Translations under genes and position numbers: made by a program
The notes under the pieces: generated by a model
What the model was told of the DNA's origin: nothing
The model's input: only the letters and a program-made list of their open reading frames with translations
Databases searched by the model: none
Part shown: positions 7,430 through 16,896 of the stretch, piece after piece
Position numbering within the stretch: position 1 is the first letter of the stretch
How the letters are laid out: the number at the start of each line of letters is the position of its first letter
Source: Ciceribacter lividus
Lineage (GTDB): Bacteria > Pseudomonadota > Alphaproteobacteria > Rhizobiales > Rhizobiaceae
DNA length: 64,000 bases
Reading direction: 5' to 3'
Assembly (NCBI RefSeq): GCF_003337715.1
Contig: NZ_QPIX01000001.1
Location: forward strand, 674,682 to 738,681

Positions 7430-8430
7430 GCGGCGAAATCGTGCATGGCGGCGGCATCGGTGCGGCGGCGGCGCTTTACGGTGGCCACGTCGAGGACTGG
7501 CTCGACCTGTCGACCGGCCTCAATCCGTGCCCGCCAGCCGTTCCGGACGTCGCTGCCTCGGCCTGGCAGCGCCTCCCGGACCAGCATCTTCTCGATGAGG
7601 TGACGATCGCGGCGCGTGATTTCTACCGCTCCGGCGAGATCTTGCCGCTTGCCGTGCCGGGAACGCAGGCGGCGATCCAGATGCTGCCGCGCCTCGTTCC
7701 TGCCGGCGCGCGGGTTGCGATCCTCTCGCCGACCTATGGCGAATATGCGCGGGTCTTCGCGCTCGCCGGCGCGGCCGTCGATGCCATCGCCGGGCCGGAC
7801 GATGTGCATGAGGACCATGCTGTCGTGGTCGCCGTCAATCCCAACAACCCGGACGGCCGGTTGATATCGCGCGAGGTTCTCAAGCGGCTCGCTGCCGACC
7901 TTGCAGGTCGCGGCGGCTATCTCGTTGTCGACGAGGCCTTCGCCGACTGCACGCCGGAGACGAGCGTCGTCGATCTCGTGCCGGCGACCCCGAACCTGAT
8001 CGTCTTCCGTTCCTTCGGAAAGTTCTTCGGCATGGCCGGCATCCGGCTCGGCTTCGTCATTGCACGGCCGGAGATCCGCGAGCGGATGGCCGCATGGCTC
8101 GGGCCGTGGGCGGTTTCGGGGCCGGCCCTTTCGGTCGCCGCCGCACTCTTCCTCGGCGACGCGGACGCCATGCGACGGCGGCTCGCCGAGCGGCGGGCGG
8201 CGCTGCAGCGCGTGCTCACGGGGGGCGGTCTTCACGTCGCCGGCGGCACGGCGCTCTTTGCGCTCGTAGAGGACCCGCACGCGGAGCAACTCCATGCCCA
8301 TCTCTGCCGGGCGCACATCCTGACCCGCAAGTTCGATTATGCGCCGAACTGGCTGCGCATCGGCCTTACGCCGGACGAAGCGGCGGATGCTCGTCTCGCC
8401 GCCGCGCTTGCGGTCTGGAGCAGCCGATGA
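7426..8430 (+). CDS. cobC: L-threonine-O-3-phosphate decarboxylase-like aminotransferase (CobC)
   Basis: The 334-residue class I/II PLP enzyme has the family opening HGGGIGAAAALYG, the NPNNPDGRLI block, VDEAF at the cofactor, and SFGKFFGMAGIRLGF, where the Lys should bind PLP. In the cobalamin pathway CobC/CobD-type enzymes make the aminopropanol-phosphate linker from threonine phosphate. Its position between cobB and cbiB, with 4-nt overlaps to both, supports this role over the related histidinol-phosphate aminotransferase. Confidence 0.9.
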   Translation: MSGEIVHGGGIGAAAALYGGHVEDWLDLSTGLNPCPPAVPDVAASAWQRLPDQHLLDEVTIAARDFYRSGEILPLAVPGTQAAIQMLPRLVPAGARVAILSPTYGEYARVFALAGAAVDAIAGPDDVHEDHAVVVAVNPNNPDGRLISREVLKRLAADLAGRGGYLVVDEAFADCTPETSVVDLVPATPNLIVFRSFGKFFGMAGIRLGFVIARPEIRERMAAWLGPWAVSGPALSVAAALFLGDADAMRRRLAERRAALQRVLTGGGLHVAGGTALFALVEDPHAEQLHAHLCRAHILTRKFDYAPNWLRIGLTPDEAADARLAAALAVWSSR

Positions 8431-9410
8431 GCGGCACGATCTTCTCGGTTCTCTTCCTCGCATTGGTGCTCGACCGGTTCGTCGGCGATCCCGCGTGGCT
8501 GTGGCAGCGCGTCCGCCATCCGGTCGTGGTCTTCGGCGCGGCAATCGATGCGCTCGACAGGCGAATGAACCGCGATTCGCTCGCCGGCGACGTTCGTCGC
8601 CGCAACGGCGTGGTGGCGATCGTGCTGCTTCTGGTCGGAGCTGCGCTTGCCGGTAGCTTGCTGCACGGTCTCTTTGCCGCGCTCGGCCTTGTCGGTTTCC
8701 TGCTGGAGATCGCGGTCGTCGCGGTCCTGCTGGCGCAGAAGAGCCTGAAGGACCATGTCGCGGCCGTCGCCGACGGCCTTCGCCGCGAGGGACTGGCCGG
8801 CGGGCGCCGCGCCGTTTCGATGATCGTCGGGCGAGACCCGGAGACGCTCGACGAGGCCGGCGTCGTCCGTGCAGCAATCGAAAGCCTTGCCGAAAACTTC
8901 GCCGACGGCACGGTTGCGCCGGCCTTCTGGTACGCGGTCGCCGGATTGCCGGGCATCTTCGCCTACAAGATGCTGAACACGGCCGATTCGATGATCGGCC
9001 ACAAGAGCCCGAAATATCGCGATTTCGGCTGGGCGTCTGCCCGCCTCGACGACCTCGCCAACTGGCCGGCGGCGCGGCTCTCGAGCCTGTTGATCGCCGC
9101 CGGCGCGGCGATACGACAGGGAGGCGCCGCCGCCCGTCGTTCGCTCTCCGTCGCCTTTCGCGACAGCGGCCTCCATCGTTCGCCCAATTCCGGCTGGCCG
9201 GAAGCGGCGATGGCAGGAGCACTCGACATCCGGCTCGCCGGTCCGCGTATCTATGGCGGCCAGGTGGTCAGCGAACCGATGATCAACGGCGCCGGCCGCG
9301 CCGAGGCTGAGGCGGGTGACATCGGCGCGGCCGTCGGCATCTTCGACGCCGCCTGCTCGTCGCTCGCCGTGCTCGTGCTCGGCCTGACGGTGATCGCAAT
9401 CCTGCTCTGA
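8427..9410 (+). CDS. cbiB: Adenosylcobinamide-phosphate synthase (CbiB/CobD)
   Basis: The 327-residue integral membrane protein links the aminopropanol arm to adenosylcobyric acid. The start ATG overlaps the cobC stop. The opening LALVLDRFVGDPAWLWQRVRHPVVVFG and the central VRAAIESLAENFADGTVAPAF are the CbiB signatures, as is the late GWPEAAMAGALDIRLAGPR. Hydrophobic stretches around residues 1-20, 55-95 and near the C-terminus fit its membrane location. It is called cobD in the Pseudomonas denitrificans nomenclature. No terminator is obvious after it. Confidence 0.92.
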   Translation: MSGTIFSVLFLALVLDRFVGDPAWLWQRVRHPVVVFGAAIDALDRRMNRDSLAGDVRRRNGVVAIVLLLVGAALAGSLLHGLFAALGLVGFLLEIAVVAVLLAQKSLKDHVAAVADGLRREGLAGGRRAVSMIVGRDPETLDEAGVVRAAIESLAENFADGTVAPAFWYAVAGLPGIFAYKMLNTADSMIGHKSPKYRDFGWASARLDDLANWPAARLSSLLIAAGAAIRQGGAAARRSLSVAFRDSGLHRSPNSGWPEAAMAGALDIRLAGPRIYGGQVVSEPMINGAGRAEAEAGDIGAAVGIFDAACSSLAVLVLGLTVIAILL

Positions 9411-9496
9411 CGGTGATTCCGGCCGCGTGGGTGTTTGTTTACCCCTTTTGCGCTAATGTCGATGGGCATTTATGTGCAACAGGGGGTATTGGAGGA

Positions 9497-9925
9497 ATGC
9501 GCCGTCTTGCCGCTCTGCTGGTCGTTTTCGCCTTCTTGGTGGCCGTACCTGCCGCCGCGATCGCGGATACAGTCGTCGCCCAGATTAGTCTCTCGGCGCA
9601 GACGATGAGGGTTTCGGTGAACGGCGAGCCGCAATATACGTGGAAGGTCTCCACCGCCCGCCGCGGCTACCGGACGCCGACCGGGATCTTCACTGCCCGC
9701 TGGGCCTCGCGCTATCACCGGTCGCGCAAATACGACAATGCGCCGATGCCTTACGCGATCTTCTTCAAGGGAGGATACGCCATCCACGGCACTTACGAGG
9801 TGAGAAGCCTCGGGCGGCCGGTGTCGCATGGTTGCATCCGGCTCCACCCCGACAATGCGGCGATCTTCTTCCGCCTCGCGACCAGCAACGGGCTCGCCAA
9901 TACGAAGATCATCATCGCGCGCTGA
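9497..9925 (+). CDS. Exported L,D-transpeptidase (YkuD/ErfK family)
   Basis: The 142-residue protein has an N-terminal signal peptide (MRRLAALLVVFAFLVAVPAA) and a YkuD catalytic domain with GYRTPTGIF and the active-site block SHGCIRLHPDN, in which His and Cys are catalytic. Such enzymes form 3-3 crosslinks in peptidoglycan or attach proteins to it. ATG 9497 was chosen because GGAGG sits at 9491-9495 and the signal peptide starts there. It is compact for the family, being only signal plus catalytic domain, and follows the cob genes without evident functional link. Confidence 0.9.
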   Translation: MRRLAALLVVFAFLVAVPAAAIADTVVAQISLSAQTMRVSVNGEPQYTWKVSTARRGYRTPTGIFTARWASRYHRSRKYDNAPMPYAIFFKGGYAIHGTYEVRSLGRPVSHGCIRLHPDNAAIFFRLATSNGLANTKIIIAR

Positions 9926-9999
9926 GATTGAAACGCTGAACCACACCCAGGTCTCTGGGCGGGTGTCACGCGGTCCTCAAAGCTGATTTGCCGATAGAA

Positions 10000-10755
10000 T
10001 CAGTCGTTGCCGGCGACGCAGCGCAGCCGTTCGAGGCTCGGCACCGTGACGTGGCGGTTGTTCTCGATGACGATGATGCCTTCCTTGCGCAGCTTCGTCA
10101 TCTGCCGGCTTACGGTCTCGATGGTGAGGCCGAGGAAGTCGGCGATATCGGCGCGCGAGAGCGGCAGGTCGAAGGTACGTGGGCTCGCATTCTCCGGATC
10201 GATGTGAGTCGCGATCAGATGCAGGAAGCTCGCGACCTTTTCCTGCGCCGTCTTGCGGCCGAGGGTCAACATCCAGTCGCGCGCCTCGTCGAGTTCCTTC
10301 AGCGACTGCTCGTAGAGCATGCGCTCGAAATCCGGCGTCTCGCTGACGATCCGGTCGATGAGCGCCCGCGGAAAAACGCAGATCTCGGTGTCCGTCGCCG
10401 CTTCCGCGGTGACGGTGCTCTCTTCCTGATGCGGCCGGCCGAGGAAGTCCGGCGCAAACTGCAGGCCGACGATCTGCTGGCGGCCGTCTGCCATCATCTT
10501 GGAGAGCTTCACGACACCGTTCAGGATGTTGCTGTAGGTGGAGACCGACTCGCCCTGGCCGATGACCTCGTTGCCGGCTTCCACCTTGCGGCGGGAGGAG
10601 TGCTTGTTGAGTTCCACCAGCTGCGGAACGCTGAGACTCGCGCAGACACCACCATGACGTGCTTCGCACGTCTTGCAGACCGCAGGGCCTTCACACTCCA
10701 GAACGTTTCTCTTGAGGGCATCCATAATGTCGATCGGTCTCATCTGCCCGCCCAT
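10000..10755 (-). CDS. fnrN: FnrN, oxygen-sensing Crp/Fnr regulator
   Basis: The 251-residue regulator has Cys27-x2-Cys30-x7-Cys38 near the N-terminus and Cys126 in the sensor domain, the four ligands expected for an oxygen-labile 4Fe-4S cluster (Cys21 is extra). This separates FnrN from FixK, which lacks the N-terminal cysteines. The C-terminal helix-turn-helix LSRADIADFLGLTIETVSRQ contains the E-x3-R that reads TTGAT. It is divergent from hemN, and the FNR box at 10853-10866 could serve both genes, including autoregulation. Boxes also precede fixN and fixG in this window. Confidence 0.92.
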   Translation of the reverse strand: MGGQMRPIDIMDALKRNVLECEGPAVCKTCEARHGGVCASLSVPQLVELNKHSSRRKVEAGNEVIGQGESVSTYSNILNGVVKLSKMMADGRQQIVGLQFAPDFLGRPHQEESTVTAEAATDTEICVFPRALIDRIVSETPDFERMLYEQSLKELDEARDWMLTLGRKTAQEKVASFLHLIATHIDPENASPRTFDLPLSRADIADFLGLTIETVSRQMTKLRKEGIIVIENNRHVTVPSLERLRCVAGND

Positions 10756-10852
10756 CCCTACGCCTGTTCGCGCTTACCAGGAACGCCCTGTTTCGACCGC
10801 GAAAGGTGCCGTGCACCCTCCGGTTTTCTTATGCCGTAATTTTAACAGCAAA

Positions 10853-10866
10853 TTGATCGAAGTCAA
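10853..10866. promoter_or_regulatory. FNR/FixK box between fnrN and hemN
   Basis: TTGATCGAAGTCAA matches the anaerobox TTGAT-N4-RTCAA with one deviation in the right half. Its centre is about 73 nt before the hemN start and 105 nt before the fnrN start on the other strand, so a -41.5 activator position is possible for hemN and the same site could act on fnrN. Confidence 0.75.
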
Positions 10867-10895
10867 AGGCTGCGGGCCCGTCTCCTGTTAATAAT

Positions 10896-10909
10896 TAAGC
10901 AATTGCTTA
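10896..10909. repeat. 14-bp perfect palindrome in the hemN leader
   Basis: TAAGCAATTGCTTA is a perfect dyad lying about where an FNR-dependent transcript of hemN would begin (43 nt after the FNR box centre). It could be a second operator or a small hairpin in the leader. I cannot assign a regulator. Confidence 0.45.
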
Positions 10910-10932
10910 TCCTGACAATTGCGGTGAAGTTC

Positions 10933-12282
10933 ATGCAAGAAGGCCTTCTGGGCAAGTATTCCGGCGCGGTGCCACGTTACACGAGTTATCCGACCGCGCC
11001 ACATTTTCACGAGGGCGTCGGCTGCGACAAATATGCGCAATGGTTGCAGAATCTCGGAAAAGGGCAAGATATCTCGCTCTATATCCATATTCCTTATTGC
11101 GATCGGCTGTGCTGGTTCTGCGCCTGCCATACGAAACATACTCTGAAATACGATCCGATTATCGCCTATCTCGAGGCTCTCCACAGCGAAATCGCCCACG
11201 TCGGGAGATTCGTCGACCGGGATGCGAAGGTGAGCGCCGTGCATTTCGGTGGCGGCTCGCCGACCATGCTGAAGCCAGAGGACATGATCGCCCTGATGGC
11301 GGCGCTGCGCGCGCACTTCTCTTTCCGCGACGACGCCGAGATCAGCGTCGAAATGGACCCGAACGATCTCGATGACGCGCGCTACGACGCGTTGGCGGCG
11401 ATCGGCATGACCCGGGCGAGTCTCGGTGTTCAGGATTTCAACCCGGACGTGCAGAAGGCGATCAACCGTATCCAGACTTTCGAACACACGAAAGGTGTCG
11501 TCGAGGCGGTGAGGGCGCGAGGCGTGCGCTCGGTCAACTGCGACATCCTCTACGGTCTGCCGTACCAGACGTTCGAGACGCTGGAAGCCACCGTCCGCGA
11601 CATTCTCTCGCTGGCGCCCGATCGCATCGCGCTCTTCGGATATGCCCATGTACCGTGGATGAAGAAGCACCAGACGATGATTCCGGAAGAGGCGCTTCCC
11701 GGTGTCGAGATGCGCTTCCGACAGATGAACCGTGCTGCCGAGATGCTGGTTGAGGCCGGCTACGAGCCGATCGGCATCGACCACTTCGCCAAGCCCGGCG
11801 ACAAGCTGGCGATCGCGAGCCGCGAGGGGCGGCTCCACCGCAATTTCCAGGGCTATACCGACGATGCGGCGGATGCGCTGATCGGCCTCGGGGCATCTTC
11901 GATCGGGCAATTGCCGGAAGGCTATGTCCAGAACATGCCGGCGACCGGCGAGTACCAGAAGATGGCGCTGGGGCAGGGGCTGACGGTCGTGCGCGGCATC
12001 GAGCTGACAGACGACGACCGGATGCGCGCCAAGGTCATCGAGGACCTGATGTGCCGCTTCGCCTTCTCGTTTGCCGACATCCGGAATCGATTCCCGAAGA
12101 TCGCCGAGGCAGTGATCGCCGAAGCCCGACAGTATGTCGCAAGCAACCCGGACGGTATCTGCGAGATCGTCGCCGACCAGTTCCGCATCACCGAGACCGG
12201 CAAGCCTTTCACCCGCAGCATCGCGGCCGTCTTCGACAGCTACCTGTCGACCGGCAAGGGCCGCCACTCGATTGCTGTTTGA
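10933..12282 (+). CDS. hemN: Oxygen-independent coproporphyrinogen III dehydrogenase
   Basis: The 449-residue radical-SAM enzyme has the cluster motif C56-x3-C60-x2-C63-x-C65 in PYCDRLCWFCACHTK, the HemN-specific form rather than the HemW form. It oxidatively decarboxylates coproporphyrinogen III to protoporphyrinogen IX without oxygen, so haem can be made for the cbb3 oxidase when oxygen is scarce. ATG 10933 (MQEGLLGKYSG) was chosen over an upstream TTG at 10903, because families begin near LGKYSG-x-VPRYTSYPT. An FNR box lies upstream and fnrN is divergent. Confidence 0.93.
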   Translation: MQEGLLGKYSGAVPRYTSYPTAPHFHEGVGCDKYAQWLQNLGKGQDISLYIHIPYCDRLCWFCACHTKHTLKYDPIIAYLEALHSEIAHVGRFVDRDAKVSAVHFGGGSPTMLKPEDMIALMAALRAHFSFRDDAEISVEMDPNDLDDARYDALAAIGMTRASLGVQDFNPDVQKAINRIQTFEHTKGVVEAVRARGVRSVNCDILYGLPYQTFETLEATVRDILSLAPDRIALFGYAHVPWMKKHQTMIPEEALPGVEMRFRQMNRAAEMLVEAGYEPIGIDHFAKPGDKLAIASREGRLHRNFQGYTDDAADALIGLGASSIGQLPEGYVQNMPATGEYQKMALGQGLTVVRGIELTDDDRMRAKVIEDLMCRFAFSFADIRNRFPKIAEAVIAEARQYVASNPDGICEIVADQFRITETGKPFTRSIAAVFDSYLSTGKGRHSIAV

Positions 12283-12387
12283 GCAACACTGCAACGGCAA
12301 ATTTTCCTGCCGGCGCAACAGGGCATTGGCTTTTCGCCGAGTTTTCCCTATGTGGAACTCGGATTTAAGACATATGAGGTAATTGGC

Positions 12388-12666
12388 GTGAGCGCTACAT
12401 TCGACAAAGTTGCTGACATCATCGCTGAAACCAGCGAGATTGACCGCGAAACCATTACGCCTGAAAGCCACACGATCGACGATCTCGGCATCGACAGCCT
12501 GGACTTCCTCGACATCGTCTTTGCGATCGACAAGGAATTCGGCATCAAGATCCCGCTCGAACAGTGGACGCAGGAAGTCAACGAGGGCAAGGTTTCCACC
12601 GAGGAATACTTCGTTCTCAAGAATCTCTGCGCGAAGATCGACGAATTGCGCGCCGCCAAGGGCTGA
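12388..12666 (+). CDS. acpXL: AcpXL, acyl carrier protein for very-long-chain fatty acids
   Basis: The 92-residue carrier protein has the phosphopantetheine site [20 protein letters not shown], with Ser in the DSL motif, and the AcpXL-specific tail [21 protein letters not shown]. It carries the growing 27-hydroxyoctacosanoyl (C28) chain that LpxXL transfers to lipid A in rhizobia and brucellae. The start is GTG 12388 ([12 protein letters not shown]), preceded by GAGGT at 12376-12380; an in-frame ATG at 12352 lies too far upstream. It opens the XL cluster. Confidence 0.95.
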   Translation: MSATFDKVADIIAETSEIDRETITPESHTIDDLGIDSLDFLDIVFAIDKEFGIKIPLEQWTQEVNEGKVSTEEYFVLKNLCAKIDELRAAKG

Positions 12667-12688
12667 TCGGTCCGGCGGACGAAACGCA

Positions 12689-13168
12689 ATGCTGCTCGAA
12701 TACTTCCAGATGATCGACAGGGTGGAGGCCGTGAACCTCCGCGACGGCACGCTCCGGGCCCGCTCGGTCGTGCCGGAGAAAAGCCCTGTCTTCGAGGGTC
12801 ATTTCCCCGGCATGCCGCTCGTTCCGGGCGTGCTGCTGATCGAGACGATGGCGCAGGCCTCGGGTTTTCTCGTGCTGGCGGCGAGCGGCTTTTCGTCGAT
12901 GCCGTTCCTGATGTCGGTCGACGGCGCGAAAATGCGCAGTTTCGTCGAGCCCGGTGCCGTGCTCGACATCGAGGCACACCTCGAACACGATGGTTCGGGT
13001 TTCGCCGTCACCAAGGCGAAGATCGCATCGGGCGGCAAGAAGATCTGCGACGCCCAGCTCAAACTGCGCACCATGCCCTTCAGCGAGGTGCCGCTGGCGG
13101 AGATCGTCCGCAACCGTGCGGTCGAGGTCGGGCTGATGGCGGCCATCGAAGCGGAGGGCGGCGCCTGA
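12689..13168 (+). CDS. fabZXL: 3-hydroxyacyl-ACP dehydratase of the XL cluster (FabZ-like)
   Basis: The 159-residue hot-dog protein begins 22 nt after acpXL. The block FEGHFPGMPLVPGVLLIETM contains the catalytic-helix signature of FabZ/FabA dehydratases, with His in GHFPG. It should remove water from 3-hydroxyacyl-AcpXL during elongation to C28. Length is close to single-domain FabZ. A 135-nt gap follows before fabF2XL; it holds a repeated GCCGGC-GAAGGAT pattern and GAAGGAT just before the next start, but no gene. Confidence 0.9.
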   Translation: MLLEYFQMIDRVEAVNLRDGTLRARSVVPEKSPVFEGHFPGMPLVPGVLLIETMAQASGFLVLAASGFSSMPFLMSVDGAKMRSFVEPGAVLDIEAHLEHDGSGFAVTKAKIASGGKKICDAQLKLRTMPFSEVPLAEIVRNRAVEVGLMAAIEAEGGA

Positions 13169-13303
13169 GCGGCAGGCCGCCCCTTCGCGGATTTTCCGAC
13201 AAGTCCCGCCGGTCGCGAAAGCTATTGCCAGCGCCGCTGCGCAAGGCGTAGGGATGCGCCGGATGGAACGCCGGCCGAAGGATTGCCGGCTGAAGGATAG
13301 AGA

Positions 13304-14506
13304 ATGAGCAAGAAGCCGAACGACGTGGTGATCACCGGTATTGGCATCGTCACCTGCCATGGGACCGGCAAGGAGCCGCATATCGCCCTGCTGTCCGCCG
13401 CGACGGCGCCCGAGCCGGTGGTCGAGATGGAGAAGTTCAAGCCGTATCCGGTCCACCACCTGCCGGAGATCGACTGGTCGACGCAGATCGCCAAGCGCGG
13501 CGACCAGCGCCAGATGGAAAACTGGCAGCGGCTCGGCGTCTACGCGGCCGGTCTTGCCCTCGACGATGCCGGGCTGAAGGACAATGCCGAACTCTGCGGC
13601 ACGATGGATCTGATCGTCGCGGCCGGCGGCGGCGAGCGCGATGTCAACGTCGACACGCTGATCGTCAACGAGGCCCTGCGCCGCAACGATCGCGACAGGT
13701 TGCTGGTCGAGAAGCTGACGACCGAGCTTCGCCCGACGTTGTTCCTGGCGCAGCTTTCCAACCTCATGGCCGGCAATATCTCCATCGTGCATAAGGTCAC
13801 CGGTTCTTCCCGCACCTTCATGGGCGAGGAATCGGCCGGCATTTCCGCAATCGAGACTGCGTTCGCGCGCCTGCGCTGCGGCCAGTCAACCCACACGCTC
13901 GTCGGCGGCGCCTTCATCGCCGAACGTCCGGACATCCTGCTGCTCGTCGAAGGCATCCGCGCACATGCGACCGGTGAATGGCGGCCCCTGTGGTCGCGCT
14001 CCGAGGATGCCGGCGGCGGCATGATGCTCGGATCGGTCGGCGCTTTCCTCGTGCTCGAACGCCGGGAACACGCCGAGGCGCGGGGTGCCCATGTCTATGC
14101 GGTTCTGGACGCGGTCGAGGGTGATCGCGGCAGTCGCGAGAGCAGTCGCTTCGAGGCCCGGATCGAACGCCTGCTCTCCGATGTCGCGGACGCATCTTCC
14201 GATACGGTGGTCTTTTCCGGTTCGAGTGGCCTGCACGATCTGGCACGCCGCGAGAAGGCCGTGCTCGATCGCCGCTTTCCGGCAGCACCGGTGCGCGGTT
14301 ACGGCGGCAGCACCGGGCACGGCATGGAAGCGCAATTCCCGCTCGGGTTGGCGCTTGCCGCCCTTGCGCTCGACAGCCACGCGAAGGTGCCGCCCTTCGA
14401 TCCCGCCCACGAAGCGGCGATGGCCGCACCCGCCCGCCATGCCGTCGTGACGACGGTGGGCTATGTCCACGGCGAAGGCGTCGCCCTCGTTTCTGCCGAC
14501 GCTTGA
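13304..14506 (+). CDS. fabF2XL: FabF2XL, ketosynthase-like protein lacking catalytic residues
   Basis: The 400-residue protein has the thiolase-fold layout of beta-ketoacyl-ACP synthases and the usual FabF2XL position. Aligned with its neighbour FabF1XL, the nucleophile segment STACASG becomes MGEESAG, placing Glu176 where Cys should be, and NAHGTST becomes FSGSSGL, losing the first His. The second His (STGHGMEA) remains. It therefore resembles the chain-length-factor half of a KS-CLF pair and probably acts with FabF1XL as a heterodimer. That partnership is inference. The fabF1XL gene starts 14 nt downstream. Confidence 0.88.
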   Translation: MSKKPNDVVITGIGIVTCHGTGKEPHIALLSAATAPEPVVEMEKFKPYPVHHLPEIDWSTQIAKRGDQRQMENWQRLGVYAAGLALDDAGLKDNAELCGTMDLIVAAGGGERDVNVDTLIVNEALRRNDRDRLLVEKLTTELRPTLFLAQLSNLMAGNISIVHKVTGSSRTFMGEESAGISAIETAFARLRCGQSTHTLVGGAFIAERPDILLLVEGIRAHATGEWRPLWSRSEDAGGGMMLGSVGAFLVLERREHAEARGAHVYAVLDAVEGDRGSRESSRFEARIERLLSDVADASSDTVVFSGSSGLHDLARREKAVLDRRFPAAPVRGYGGSTGHGMEAQFPLGLALAALALDSHAKVPPFDPAHEAAMAAPARHAVVTTVGYVHGEGVALVSADA

Positions 14507-14520
14507 GAAGGAAGGGATCC

Positions 14521-15807
<1,287 letters not shown>

Positions 15808-15863
15808 TCGGAACGCCACGAAAAAGAGTGTATCGGAACGCCGAAAGGCGAAGGACGGGATTC

Positions 15864-16892
15864 ATGCGCGCATTGCAGCTGGTCGATGACCGCAAGCTCG
15901 AAATTGTCGATCTGCCGGAGCCGGAAGCGCCGGGGCCGGGCGAAGTGACGCTCCGGGTCAAGGCCGTGGCGCTCAACCACATCGACGTCTGGGGCTGGCG
16001 CGGCATGGCCTTTGCCAAGCGCAAGATGCCGCTGACCATCGGTGCGGAGGCTTCGGGCGTCGTCGAGGCGATCGGGCCGGGCGTCGGCAACATCCTGCCC
16101 GGGCAACTCGCTGCCGTTTACGGCGCGCGCACCTGCGGCCTCTGCAAGCCCTGCCGCGAGGGTCGCGACAATCTCTGCGAACATGTGGGCGGCGTACACG
16201 GCTTCCATCTCGACGGCTTCGCCCAGGAAAAGATCAACCTGCCGGCGCGTCTGCTCGTTCCGGCCCCGCCCGGTGTCGATGCTGTCGGCGCGGCGCTTGC
16301 TCCGGTGACCTTCGGGACCGTCGAGCACATGCTGTTCGACAACGCCAAGCTCGAACCCGGCGAAACGATCCTCGTCCATGCGGGCGGTTCGGGCATCGGC
16401 ACGGCGGCGATCCAGCTCGCCAAGAAGATGGGCTGCACGGTTATCACCACGGTCGGTTCGGATGACAAGATCGAGCCGGCGAAGGCGCTCGGCGCCGACC
16501 ACGTCATCAACTACCGTACCGACCGCTTCGAAGGCGTCGTCCGCAAGATCACCAAGAAGAAGGGCGTCGACGTCGTCTTCGAACATGTCGGCAAGGACAC
16601 CTGGGCCGGCTCCATGCTGTGCCTCAAGCGCGGCGGAAGGCTCGTGACCTGCGGCTCGACCTCCGGTGTCTCGACTGACATGAACCTGATGATGCTGTTC
16701 CAGCAGCAACTGAAGCTGCTCGGCTCCTTCGGTTGCCGGATGGAAAACATGGCGAACGCGATGCAGAAGATGGCACGCGGCATCGTTCATCCCGTCATCG
16801 ACACCGAAGTACGCCTCGAGGACATCGACATGGCGCTGAGTCGCATGGAGACCCGGCAGGTGTTCGGCAAGATCATCCTCAGGATGGACTGA
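15864..16892 (+). CDS. adhXL: AdhXL, zinc-binding alcohol dehydrogenase/reductase-like protein
   Basis: The 342-residue MDR-superfamily protein has a GroES-like N-terminal domain, a structural-zinc block CGLCKPCREGRDNLC, and the NAD(P) loop HAGGSGIGTAAIQLA. It sits between fabF1XL and lpxXL as in other rhizobia. It is thought to act in the redox steps of very-long-chain synthesis (the cluster has no separate enoyl reductase), but its exact reaction is not established here. The start ATG 15864 (MRALQLVDDRK) fits the family. The stop is 4 nt before the lpxXL start. Confidence 0.88.
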   Translation: MRALQLVDDRKLEIVDLPEPEAPGPGEVTLRVKAVALNHIDVWGWRGMAFAKRKMPLTIGAEASGVVEAIGPGVGNILPGQLAAVYGARTCGLCKPCREGRDNLCEHVGGVHGFHLDGFAQEKINLPARLLVPAPPGVDAVGAALAPVTFGTVEHMLFDNAKLEPGETILVHAGGSGIGTAAIQLAKKMGCTVITTVGSDDKIEPAKALGADHVINYRTDRFEGVVRKITKKKGVDVVFEHVGKDTWAGSMLCLKRGGRLVTCGSTSGVSTDMNLMMLFQQQLKLLGSFGCRMENMANAMQKMARGIVHPVIDTEVRLEDIDMALSRMETRQVFGKIILRMD

Positions 16893-16896
16893 CGCC

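Noticed and set aside
5732..9222. Long minus-strand frames opposite cobA-cobB-cobC-cbiB
   Set aside because: Composition is typical of antisense shadows (Arg, Pro, His rich) and no domain is recognisable, while the plus strand encodes coupled cob genes.
10903..10932. TTG 10903 as hemN start
   Set aside because: It would add ten residues not seen in the family and fall inside the palindrome; ATG 10933 fits the conserved N-terminus.
10888..12750. A 620-codon minus-strand frame opposite hemN and acpXL
   Set aside because: It spans two recognised genes and their intergenic region, and has no conserved motif.
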